The notes under the pieces are model-generated. The model was not told the DNA's origin, ran no database searches, and saw only the letters and a program-made list of their open reading frames with translations. The position numbers and the translations under genes are program-made. Positions 22,848-34,599 of a DNA stretch of 64,000 nt are shown here, one piece after another; the first letter of the stretch is position 1, and each line of letters opens with the position of its first letter. The stretch comes from Epiperipatus broadwayi (Eukaryota; Onychophora; Udeonychophora; Euonychophora; Peripatidae): assembly GCA_028023455.1 (NCBI GenBank), contig JAQFVV010006696.1, positions 62,001 through 126,000 of the forward strand, read 5' to 3'.

Positions 22848-22850
<3 letters not shown>
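22520..22850. repeat. Foldback element, family D, with hammerhead-like arms
   Basis: Perfect to near-perfect arms: 'TTATAAAAATATATCTATAA' (22521) with its complement (22821-22842), 'CTATCTTTGTAGTTTTTGTC' (22564) with 'GACAAAAACTACAAAGATAG' (22777), and several GAATTATGGAAAAG-type inner blocks repeated within each arm. The centre is near 22690. The right end touches (TA)n at 22852. Single-arm members of the same family are at 38886-39030 and 48905-49030. Confidence 0.85.
22771..22812 (+). ncRNA. Hammerhead-like fold with altered core (family D)
   Basis: Stem I TTAG/CTAA (22771-22774 with 22809-22812), core TTGACAA (22775-22781) in place of CTGANGA, stem II AACTA/TAGTT (22783-22798), GAAA (22799-22802), stem III AGCACT (22802-22807) and a U-U cleavage position. 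All helices of a type I hammerhead can be drawn. The core differs at exactly the two bases, 3 and 8, that pair with each other in the folded ribozyme (C3-G8 becomes U3-A8). The left arm carries the mirror copy (22548-22589, - strand). Confidence 0.4.
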
Positions 22851-22851
<1 letters not shown>

Positions 22852-22897
<46 letters not shown>

Positions 22898-22925
22898 CAT
22901 AATAGTAATATATATATATATATAT
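22852..22925. repeat. (TA)n microsatellites
   Basis: Two TA runs, 22852-22895 and 22911-22925, split by a short unique bridge; they border the family D foldback. Confidence 0.95.
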
Positions 22926-23860
22926 TGTAAATGATAGCTTACAATGCACACATTCCTAAAAAGATCAAGCATATTTATTGAACTTAATCTATTTGGAATT
23001 TATATTAATAGTGAGAAGATTATTATTATTTATTATTATTACCTATATACATATAATACACAATAAATCACTAAGTTATAATAAATAAAATATGATCAAT
23101 ATTTTAGAAAGTAATATTGTATATATATATATAACTATTTGAGTAAATAAACTAATGTATATATTTTATTAAATTTCAAATTGAATATTAATGTATATTT
23201 AAGTGAATTTGGGATGACCTAAAATTAAGTTGGGGTACACATGTGTGTGAAAATAAAACTGATTTTATTGTATTATTATTTTTTATTTTTTTTATAATAA
23301 ATCTAAATGTATTTAAACAATAGGCAGTTAAAAATATCAGCATTCCTGGAAATCTACATGCGAAATGTATAAAAACAAAAGACAGTTTACAAATCGTTCT
23401 TCTTATTGTTATAGCACCTGTAACAAAAGACAGCAATTAAAACTAAAAATTTAGAATGCTAAAATGGAGTTTTACTTTTTCTTTTAGTTTAATTATAAAC
23501 ATTTTAAATGTCAAATGCTGTAACTAAAAGTTTATCAAATTCAAAGGAAAGAAAGTGAAATAAGAAGTAAGATAACTGATTAATTCTTAAATAATTAAAT
23601 CATGTTTTAATAGTTGTTGGAGTAAATTTGAACATTTTAAATCTTTTCAAAAAGAATAATGAGAATTAAGTCTGTTGAAAATTGTAAAAGAAAAAAAATA
23701 ATGAAATAATTTTCTTAATATATATGTGAGCACTTCTATACTATTCAATGCCAATATATGATTATAAATAATTATTAAATTGTACTTTAATATAAAAATG
23801 GGCTACAGCAAAACATGATATTGTGTGTCATGTTATTTCCTGCCAGCTGCATTAAAAACA
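22926..23860. other. No gene seen
   Basis: AT-rich filler with short ATT and TA runs. The open frame on the - strand at 23188-23436 has no recognisable family features and unremarkable composition. Confidence 0.4.
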
Positions 23861-23861
<1 letters not shown>

Positions 23862-23906
<45 letters not shown>

Positions 23907-24005
23907 GTCTGCGCGCTGCTGCTGTCTGTTGTTTTTTTTATCTATCTATCTATCTATCTATTATCATCATCATCATCATCACTCCCCACACACACTATCT
24001 ATCTA
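23862..24005. repeat. (CTAT)n and (TCA)n microsatellite cluster
   Basis: CTAT repeats at about 23862-23906 and 23939-23961, a TCA run at about 23963-23982 and a short CTAT at 23996-24006, with a GC-richer spacer (GCGCGCTGCTGCTGTC). Open frames rich in SIYL here are only translations of the repeat. Confidence 0.93.
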
Positions 24006-25086
24006 TATTTCTACTTTCTTGTAAACACACAAGAAGATGCCTACAGTCAAAAGTAAACAAGGATTGGAATACTTTATGATGAATCAAATGAGAATCAAGA
24101 TGTTTACCATTAAACACAACTACAGGAGACACCATTGTACCTATCTATCCTTGCTAAGGAAAATGATTTACTAAGTGAAACTGTTTTTTTGAACAACTTG
24201 CCTAACTATCAGCTACTACTAATTTTATTATGATGATTTTTATGAACTTTGTTACAATTAAAATTTTTAATCAAAGAATCAATATTGTAAATTTTTGTTT
24301 ATTTATTTATTTATTTTTTTATTCATACTATCTGTTGTATTTTCACAATCTGATGCTGAAGCCTCATTTTTCAGAATTAGCAAAGAAGAAAAGGGGGGGA
24401 TTATTCATTTTGATATTTTTTATATTTTAATTATAAATAAAATATAGGTAATACCAACTGCTTCACATCAGGTTATCCACATAAATATTGAGGTAAGATT
24501 CTCTAAATTTATATATAGGTTAAATTACAACACTCATACAAAATACATATTATAAGTTTTATTTTGTGATTAACCGTGTATGTATATTTTCCAGTATGTT
24601 TGAATAATCGACTGGTAGCTGTCTCTATCATATATATAAATTGGGGAAACTTGTTAAATAGATTTACATTTGTAAATATATAATTTAGCTAGCCAGCATC
24701 TCAATTATATTAAATAACTAAAATTGATATTTCTATATAATTATGATTTGTAGAGAACGAGTAACATAGGTGGATTTCTTCCATGGGGTATAAGAGTTGT
24801 ATCTAGAGGATAATTAATAAGTAAGATGGTAGAGGTTCACTTGTGACACATGTACATATGATGATTATTATATCTTTTTTAATTTTTTTTATCATTACTA
24901 TTGTTGTTATACTTGCTATTTATTTATGTTAATAAATGTTTGAGAGTTTATATTATTTCAGTCTCTGGTTTGTTCAGTTGTCCTGACATTCTTCAGTTTA
25001 GAAATAATTATACATGCACACACATCTATTTTTCTTATTATATAAAAGCTTGAAAATAAAACAAATATAGTAAATATTAATTGTAA
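24006..25086. other. No gene seen
   Basis: No exon-like frame or repeat core recognised. Contains TTTA-rich runs at about 24297-24322. Confidence 0.4.
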
Positions 25087-25330
25087 CCTATATATAGGTG
25101 CAGGAGTTGCTGTGTGTATCTGTTTATACCTGCTAAAGGAGTCAAAAGCAATATTCTCTTTGGGTTTGAATATTAGGGCATAACAGAATTTAAAAGAGGA
25201 AAAGTGGATGAACTAACCTAAATTGCATTTATTATTATTAATTAGGGATAGAGTTAGTCAATTAAAGTGTATGCAATCATTGGTTAAGCATTTCATCAGG
25301 TTCTCATTAGCATTCTATCAGATCACGCAG
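25087..25330 (+). mobile_element. SINE-like dispersed repeat, copy 1
   Basis: About 240 bp related to the sequence at 63771-63997. Shared landmarks in order: 'CTATATA.AGGTGCA', 'TTYGAATA', 'GGATGAACTWACYTAAATTG', 'GATGCAATCAT' or 'TATGCAATCAT', and 'ATTTCATC'. The TTTGAATA area resembles a pol III B box, which makes a tRNA-derived SINE the best guess. Confidence 0.6.
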
Positions 25331-25499
25331 AGTCTGAACATAGTTTGACACATCTTTTTTTTTCATTCTAAGCCTGGTAGGTCTCTGCAGATTGTTTCAT
25401 TAGGAGCAATAAATTAGAGCATATTAATTTATCCCCACACCATATTGCTACATCTGCATAGTAGTACAGTCTGCAAAGTTAGTTGACCATACATTACAT

Positions 25500-25623
25500 C
25501 TGGTGTTTGCGGTGTTTGGGATTAGTTGTAATCATTCCATCCATTATATCTGGCATCATCAACTTTTGGGGCTAGTGGTCATCGTTCCGTCCATTATATA
25601 TATAAAAAATATATATATATATG

Positions 25624-25671
<48 letters not shown>
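25500..25671. repeat. Diverged short tandem repeat followed by (TA)n
   Basis: Two to three diverged units of about 50 bp (each with 'GGTGTTTG' or 'ACTTTTGG', then 'GGATTAGTTG/GGCTAGTGG', then 'TCATTCCATCCATTATAT' or its variant) run into a TA array at 25595-25671. Confidence 0.6.
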
Positions 25672-25677
<6 letters not shown>

Positions 25678-26150
25678 AAAAAAATTATAAATTATATATT
25701 TTTTTTATATTATTTTTTATTTATATTGTGAAAAAAAAAAAAATTATTATTTTAAACACACACACAATATATATATATATATATTTTAACAATATATAAA
25801 TATGTCATTACATTAATTTAAAATAAAATTTTAAAGTTCACAAATAAAAATAAAATCTATTGAAAAAAAAACTAAACGCTAAAATTAAAATGTTTGTTAA
25901 ACATATATATATATTCGCACAGATGCTAAACTTTAAAAATATTTTTTTTTTTATAAATAAAAAAAAGGGTATTTGAACATATTTTTTTATAAAAAAATAC
26001 AAAATTTAAATATAAAAATATTTTAATAAAGAAATAATGTAAGTTAAAATAAAAACAGGTAAATGGAAATGATTGTTTATTAATTATCCAAAAGCTGTGT
26101 AATTAAAAAGTCAGATCAAAATTAGATAAGAAATCAAGAATTAGTTTGTC
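25672..26150. other. Low-complexity A/T stretch
   Basis: Alternating A and T homopolymers with another short CA-TA run at 25757-25784. No coding signal. Confidence 0.6.
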
Positions 26151-26340
26151 CAATATAGAAGCAGAAAATAAAGGCCCGGACCATAACAAAAAAATGGAAC
26201 AGTGATGTCTTTGTTCATGGAATCCATAGGGGGACTATAAAAAAATATTGAGTTCCAGTCAGGTTTTTGAACTTGATTTGGTGAGATGAGTGACAAGACG
26301 CACTTGTCGTTCTCTCTCTCTTATTCAAAAAAAATGAAAT
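26151..26340 (+). promoter_or_regulatory. Possible promoter before a candidate first exon
   Basis: Locally less AT-rich. 'GACTATAAAAAAAT' at about 26234 is a TATA-like box, and 'CCAGTCAGG' about 25 bases downstream could serve as an initiator. A CT-rich run ('TTCTCTCTCTCTT', about 26311) precedes the candidate exon. Inferred only from motif order. Confidence 0.25.
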
Positions 26341-26439
26341 GACTGTGATACCAAAATGGGACCAGCTAGTGCCACTTCCAGAACATTATCTTCCAATGGA
26401 GACATTGCAGGAATTAAAAACAAGAACCTGGAATCTTCT
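26341..26439 (+). CDS. Candidate first coding exon of an unrecognised gene
   Basis: An ATG with strong context (CCAAAATGGG, ATG at 26355) opens a frame 'MGPASATSRTLSSNGD' that runs on to 'NLESST' and meets a good donor, ACG|GTAAGC, at 26439/26440 in phase 0. The serine- and threonine-rich, unstructured look fits an N-terminal exon. A second frame from an upstream ATG (26339; 'MTVIPKWDQLVPLP') is also open to the same donor. No family is recognised in either, and no downstream exon was found, so this could be chance. The surrounding base composition is the main reason to list it. Confidence 0.25.
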
Positions 26440-27390
26440 ACGGTAAGCTATTGACATGAAATCTAAAATTTAAAAATAATTAAGAACTTTTGTTCAAGCT
26501 TATGAACTTATATCTGACTTTTAAGTTTAAAAACAATTAATAATGTTTAATTTTATATGTTTTGCTTTGAAAAAAAAATCATTTCCATTTTATTGTTTTT
26601 TTATTTGTACTAATACTTGTAGTATAAATTATTTAAATGCATGAAATTTAAAGTTGGGTATGGACATTGCATAGATTCATTAGCGGTTAATTGTGTTGCT
26701 GTTTCATAGTCGATTGGAATATATAAGTTACCAGTGTCACTGTGGCATCTTACGATGAATGCTATTGGGTTTTTTTGTATTCCCTATGCAATTGACATTA
26801 TCGGTGATTTTGTATTTTGATCGGTTATGTTTATTTTGGAATGTTTTTAACTGTGGAATCTGTGCAGCCGATCTATACTCAACATTTTAAAACACATTTT
26901 ATAAAATTCATCTGCGTGAACATAATAAATGTTAAAGTTAATTCAGGCATGAATGGCTGTATAGATTTGTAAAGTTATATATAGTTTAAGGGAGGGTAAT
27001 CTTTGGTTATTCGTTTCGTAGTTGAATTGGCACAATGGATTGGATATATTTGTGTAATTAGTAGATGTAGTATGAGATCCGCTATGGTCAGGATTGCATA
27101 TATACACTGCACCCCTTCTGTTTGCCTATGGATGGGTTTGTAAGCTGGCAAAGGACTGCAATCCATTCCTATGGAGTTTTATGTTTATTGTTCTACTCAC
27201 CAACAGAGGTAGCATTCCTGTTGGTGGAGAGACAATGTCTTCTCTAACTCTACTTACTGTTCAGATGTACATTCCTGACAGTATAGTATTTTGTGTTGTT
27301 GTATTTTCATGCTACATTGAATACATAAATGTATCAGATGGATTGGCGCCTGTTTGACTGCAAACTTTTTGGCCTAAGGTGAAATAAGGG
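26440..27390. other. Unrecognised stretch, partly GC-richer
   Basis: 27060-27360 is clearly less AT-rich and open in two frames on opposite strands, which suggests an unrecognised repeat rather than a gene. Features include 'GGATGGGTTTGTAAGCTGGC' and 'GATTGGCGCCTG'. Nothing familiar on translation. Confidence 0.3.
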
Positions 27391-27396
27391 ATAGAA

Positions 27397-27465
27397 CATT
27401 TTTCTTTCCAAATACAATCCCCCCCCCCCCCCCCGGGGGAATGTTTTTCTTTCCAAATACAATCT
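27397..27465. repeat. Poly-C/G block between 21-bp direct repeats
   Basis: A run of 16 C then 5 G (27419-27439) lies between two copies of TTTTTCTTTCCAAATACAAT (about 27399 and 27444). It is very unusual in such AT-rich DNA. Could be a slippage or assembly artefact. Confidence 0.8.
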
Positions 27466-27871
27466 ATATAGTCTATTCATACTTGACTCACTAAATAAAT
27501 ATTAAACTCATTATTGAAATCTATTTAAATGTAAAATTAAAGATTAATATAAAAATCTAAAATGTTAAACTTATTCCTCAAATTAGAATGATTTTATATG
27601 TGCGTAAATAAATATTTTTATGTGTTAATTTCTGGCAGTAGCTTTTATTTATTTATAGTTAAGATATAATTTAAGATATAGATTATTATCTCTGTGTCTC
27701 CACTGAGCTAATGACTTGAGCTAACGATCTAAATATTAAATAAAGTGGAATCTTATCAGCGCATATCTGCCTACTTTATAATTTTTTCTAGGCTCAAATG
27801 CCTAGATGACACCCATGTAGTGCAGATATCGTAGTTGTGGTTAGATTCGATCTCCACCTTTATTAGGATTG

Positions 27872-27876
<5 letters not shown>

Positions 27877-27939
<63 letters not shown>
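27877..27939. repeat. (TA)n microsatellite
   Basis: 63 bp of uninterrupted TA, immediately upstream of the LINE RT remnant. Confidence 0.97.
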
Positions 27940-27942
<3 letters not shown>

Positions 27943-27944
27943 AG

Positions 27945-28700
27945 AATGGTAGACATAAGAAATAATATTTACATTCTATCAGATAATATAATTTATATGA
28001 TTAATAAAATAATAGATAGTCATGAGTTTCCAATGTTATTAGAAACATCTATAGTAAGACCAGATTATATGTCTAATGTTAAAAATAATTTTAATAAATA
28101 TAAAGCTACATCTATATTCTTCCTTCAGTTGCTAAAATAATAGAAAAATATATTTATCTAATAATTAAAAAAATAACTAATAATATTTTTTAATGAAAAC
28201 CAATATGGGTTTATAAAAGGAAGACACACAAGTGTGACATTAAATAATTTTACAGATATAATTAATAGTACATTAAAAATAAAACAAATATAACTCTAAT
28301 TTTGTTTTTGTTTTTTACATTTTTTAAGGCTCTGCTTTTATTGAGAAAAAGGAATTGAATTGCAGTTTACAAAATTGTGGACTAAGAGAAAAATTGCTGT
28401 TTTTTTTTTTTTTTTAAAAGAAACTTAAATAATAGTTATATTGTAGCAATAATGTCAGATGGGTTGAATCATGAGCAAAATAAAACATATAGGGTTCCTA
28501 ATGTTTGTATACTTAGTGTATTGTTGTTTATGATTTTCATAAATAATGTAGGAAATATAAATATTGAAGAATCTATATGTCAAGATGCAAATGATACTGT
28601 TATTATGAATATAAATAGAAATATTGATATTGCAATGTATAAATGTCAAAAGAGACACAGAAAAAATGTCTTTTGTTGCTTTGAGAAATAAACTTATATA
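27945..28700 (+). mobile_element. LINE reverse transcriptase remnant (CR1/Jockey-like)
   Basis: Across frames: 'NNFNKYKATSIF' near 28080 (equals the NYRPIS block), 'IEKYIYLIIKK' near 28141, 'NENQYGFIKGRHTSVTL' near 28195, then 'YRVPNVCILSVLLFMIFIND/N' (28480; the GVPQGSILSPLLF block) and 'CQDANDTVIMN' (28580; YADDTV with Y to Q and D to N). The motif order is that of non-LTR RTs. Several stops; catalytic Asp lost. Its missing endonuclease may be the remnant at 21370-22330, but 6 kb lie between. Confidence 0.78.
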
Positions 28701-30752
<2,052 letters not shown>

Positions 30753-31189
30753 GTTATTTTTTTAATCCATTTTTATAAATTATGTCTTCTGATAGATTTT
30801 TATGTTCACACATTTTCAAAATATTTCTCACTAATTCATGAAAATCCCTTTTTCTATGTAAACATTCCTATGAATTTTATATTGATTTATTAATTTATTT
30901 TATAAAACTAATTAGAATTCTGATAAGATCACTGTTTTTTTCAAAGATATGTTTATTATTATAAAGGTTACAAAGGAAGGTTTATTGTCACATAGATATA
31001 TAATTTAATGACATTCACTATGTGCAAGTCTGATCTGCTTTAACAAATCCAACCATATAATCTAAAATATTTAATTTAAATATGGGTATACAATGAATAA
31101 TATTACTTTACATTCATTATTAAAACAAACATATACATAGATTTAAAATAAGCATGGATAATTACCATATCCATATTGTAGCTGTCTCA

Positions 31190-31480
31190 ATATCACTCAT
31201 ATCTCACATGCTTCCATATTGTGTCTATCTCAATATCACTCATCTCTCACATGCTATTAAATGCTCATTGAGAAGCTAGTCTATTGCCTTTTTTCTTTAT
31301 CACTATGATGTTCCTGATAAATATCCTCCATGGATCCATAATCTTACCAAGTAAAGATATTTAATTAGTTCATTGTGAACATTTTAATGTCCATCATTTT
31401 CCAAGTGCTGCTAAATTCTGATTAAGGAGTGAGTCTCTTGTCTTTTTACTTTATCACCCTGATCTTCTTGATGAATATCT
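31190..31480. repeat. Nested short tandem duplications at the LINE 3' end
   Basis: 'TGTCTCAATATCACTCATAT' and 'TATCTCAATATCACTCATCT' are adjacent units of about 43 bp (31180-31260). A longer block (31260-31320: 'AAATGCTCATTGAGAAG' to 'CCTGATAAATATC') returns at about 31408-31476 ('AAATTCTGATTAAGGAG' to 'CTTGATGAATATC'). Confidence 0.7.
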
Positions 31481-31805
31481 GCAGTTGGTCTGAAACACTC
31501 ATGTCAAAAAGAAACATAAACCTTGTCAAAAAAAAACACTGAAAATCAACGAATGTAGCAGTGCTTATTACTGAACATATGCTTGATTTGATGCCCTGTA
31601 TTAGAGTCAATATTAAAATATTTATCTTTTTATAAATTGTAAAAATCCACATTCTATTGCTTTGCAAACCAGCACACCTATTTAAGATGTGTTTGATAGT
31701 ATTTTCCTTCCTTTGACACAAACCACATATGCTACTAATAGATTTATGACTCTTATAATATGTCAGAAAGCTCCCTGTAGGCAGAGTATTGAGGTTAACA
31801 TTCAT
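31446..31805 (-). pseudogene. LINE C-terminal cysteine/histidine segment
   Basis: A 119-codon frame. Residues about 7-45 read 'LPTGSFLTYYKSH' and 'SSICGLCQRKENTIKHIL' then 'NRCAGL', giving the C-x2-C-x8-H-x3/4-C pattern ('CGLCQ...HILNRC') found after the RT in many non-LTR retrotransposons, where it is thought to bind nucleic acid. The remainder is hydrophobic and unremarkable. It starts just 3' of further RT-like sequence and ends near the element's 3' UTR. Confidence 0.65.
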
Positions 31806-31957
31806 TAAGAAGTCAAAACTTCAGCTCCATGCTCCATCATTTGAATTTTGTCAAGAAATTATAGAGTATGGTACTATTGGCTACTATATTATTAAAACAG
31901 ATGTAATATGCAACCCAGTAACAAACTTTGGTGGTTGTGATTGATCTAGGATTATGT

Positions 31958-33130
31958 TCATTGCTGTGATTTATAATAGCAGTTCAGATAAACAACAATA
32001 CCTACTAGAATGTGAAATGTCAGTGGGATGCATGACCTCTGTATGTGAAATTTGTAGGGACAGGTTATTAAGTTTGTAATAAAGGTTGAAAAATGCTGGA
32101 GCTGAAGTATCTGTAGCAAATACAGCCTTAGTCTATTTACTTTTGTAGGTCTCTGCACTATTGTGAATCTAATTGCCACAGTCTTGCCCTCTCCCCATAG
32201 GAGCCTAGAACATATGGAGGTGATACTACAAATGAATTTAAATGTAAACTTGACAAACAACATAAAGCAGGCAATCCTGGGGAACAACAGAATGTTAGGA
32301 ATGCTGTCTTGGCATATAATGATGTGTAAACTCTCAGCAATGAGCCCACTATTCTTTTAGTAGCTCTCGGGATAGTATTTTGGATGTTTCTCTTTAATAC
32401 CTCTGGGAAGAAGTTATCTACAAGACTAAGAAACATTGTGGGCCTAGCAAAAAATTAGGAGAGAATGTTGAGATTTTGGACATGACTCTCATAAGCACTG
32501 GAAGGCATTTACAAGAAGATAAGAACACAGCTAGTTCATCCATATATGCAATGAGGTGTATATTATTTTTAATGCTGGGAATAAAACTCCAGGAAGACCC
32601 TGTTTAATTGACTTCAGAAAAGAATTAATATATAGTATGAAAAGGATGGCATTCAAAAGAGATAGGAAGAAACATGTTGGATAATTTTCCATTTAATGAT
32701 ATTGAAATCTGCCTACTTATGAGAATATTAGACATAATATTGATAGTGAAAGGGGAATGCCTAGCTTAGTAAGCAGCTGAACAAAGCATGGAATCCTAAC
32801 AGGATCAAAAGCCCTAACAATGTTCAGCTACACCCAAAAGACCTAGATTTTCTATGCCTCCTAGTGTACTTAACAATTAATTTGAAGCATCTAATCACCT
32901 CTGTCATAGAATATTCTTTTTTATGAACAAGAAGTAGGATATTGAAAACAGAATATTATCCTGAAATTTATCTTTAATTATTGATTCAATGACTTTAATT
33001 ATCAAAGGTGTCATGGAAATGGGATACAGATTCTTGAGCAAGGAAGGAATGATCCCTCTAGAGAAAGGCAACCATAGCTATTGGACAAAAACCATTGATC
33101 ATTAAAGGTCCCAAAACCAGGAGCTTTACC
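31958..33130 (-). pseudogene. LINE reverse transcriptase remnants
   Basis: Near 33030-32950 (- strand) a block reads 'PSLLKNLYPISMTPLIIKVI' and continues 'ESIIKDKFQDN', equal to the 'YRPISLTPLxxKxxE' RT motif. Frames at 32436-32158 ('FLSLVDNFFPEVLKR') and 32287-31958 ('RIACFMLFVKFTFKFICSI') match the region after the catalytic box. The YADD box itself was not located, probably lost to frameshifts. Confidence 0.6.
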
Positions 33131-33860
33131 ATATTGTAAATTATGGGTATAGACCAATCTTGAAAACAAATTTTGGAATACCATGGAGATGTGTATGAGT
33201 TCTATCTGGTACCAAGGAAATTTTTACATTAAAAATCTGCCACAACAATGCCAAGATTCATCTTGTACAGCTCATTACTGCCTTCATGTTCAGGTTAAAA
33301 ACTCACCACTGCCAGTTTTCCATTGTAATACATTCAATTTAGAGTGAACATGGGGATACCAATGAAAATGTCTTTGCCCACTTTGATGGCTGTCAGTGTC
33401 TTTGATTTATTTTGACAGTCAAGAGCCTACCTAATACACCCTTTAGGGGACACATGGGCCTGTGCAAAGTCGAACATTGACTTCTTGGTTGCTAGGTAAT
33501 AAATAAGAATATGTTGAGTGCTGAAGAACTGCTGCTTCAACAAAATAATTGTCTGAACTATAGTATACATTGGAGGTGTATTCTTAATAGATTTCTGGAA
33601 CTCATCCAACTTATGATGTAATGTAGTAGGCTCTTTATTTCTCCTAGTGTCAAGATATATCAGTGACAACAAGATGTTTAAGAATGCAAACCCAAGCTCA
33701 TCCTGATTCAAAACAAGGATATTAAACTTTTCTTAAAATAAATATGGGATTCAGAGATGATTGCCTCAGGAGCTGTAGATTTAAGGAGTAATCTGATAGT
33801 GGACTTGGCCTGTGCACAGGACTGCAGAGGTAAATCAAACAAAAAAACCACAAGGGTATG

Positions 33861-34403
33861 TTAATTGGAGGAGACAATAATTAATGCTGGATTTGTGTAG
33901 AAGTGCATTTTAGGTGAATAAAACAGTAAGTCTATTAAAGTGGAATATTTTATATAAAATGAAGATGCATCAAGCAGAAAAAAACCCTGTGCACACAACA
34001 GGCAAGTATTAATCAAATGCAAAAAAATTATGCTTAAATTTATCATAGTTGACATTAAATCACCAATAAAGAATGTGGGAAAAGGGTTGGTATTCAGTGT
34101 TGTGTTTATTAACTGAATAGTATTGTAGATTAATGTATTATCTCTCTGGAAATAAAGGAAAATCACATTAAAATAAATTGAGTTTGTTTATTTAGAGGAA
34201 GTTAAATTGCCATTCAAAAGGCTTATTCTGAAGCTATAAACTGAAGAATTGTGAGGAATTATTATTGCAATGCTTTCTGCGGGATGTACAGCAATAGAAT
34301 AATGGAGAGATGCAATCTTCTGTAATTTTGCTATTATATATGGTTTAGTATTTGTAGGTAGCATGGTCTCTGCAAAACAAAACAATTCAGAGAAAAGGAG
34401 CAT
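33861..34403 (-). pseudogene. LINE AP endonuclease remnant
   Basis: Two frames in sequence. 34403-34188 has 'CFAETMLPTNTK' (the E of the ET motif) and 'AIIIPHNSSVYSFRI'. 34166-33861 has 'PFPTFFIGDLMST', where functional enzymes have GDFN, and 'KYSTLIDLLFYSPKM', the STIDL motif. Both are typical AP endonuclease landmarks of non-LTR retrotransposons. The FN to LM change and the frame break indicate loss of function. Confidence 0.75.
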
Positions 34404-34599
34404 ATCCAGTGAGTGATGACATCAACCCTCTTCATAGAGTTAAGATCCATCACATTATCTCCTGTATATTAAAAAAAAAATCATGCTACCAAGAAAAAAA
34501 CAATAAACCTATTATTTTCTGGCAGAGCAATACTCACTCACAGTATCAACAACAAATTAAAACTACAAGACTTTTCTATAGTTGACTGCCTGTTGAGAC

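Noticed and set aside
23815-24079. SIYL- and histidine-rich open frames
   Set aside because: They are translations of (CTAT)n and (TCA)n repeats.
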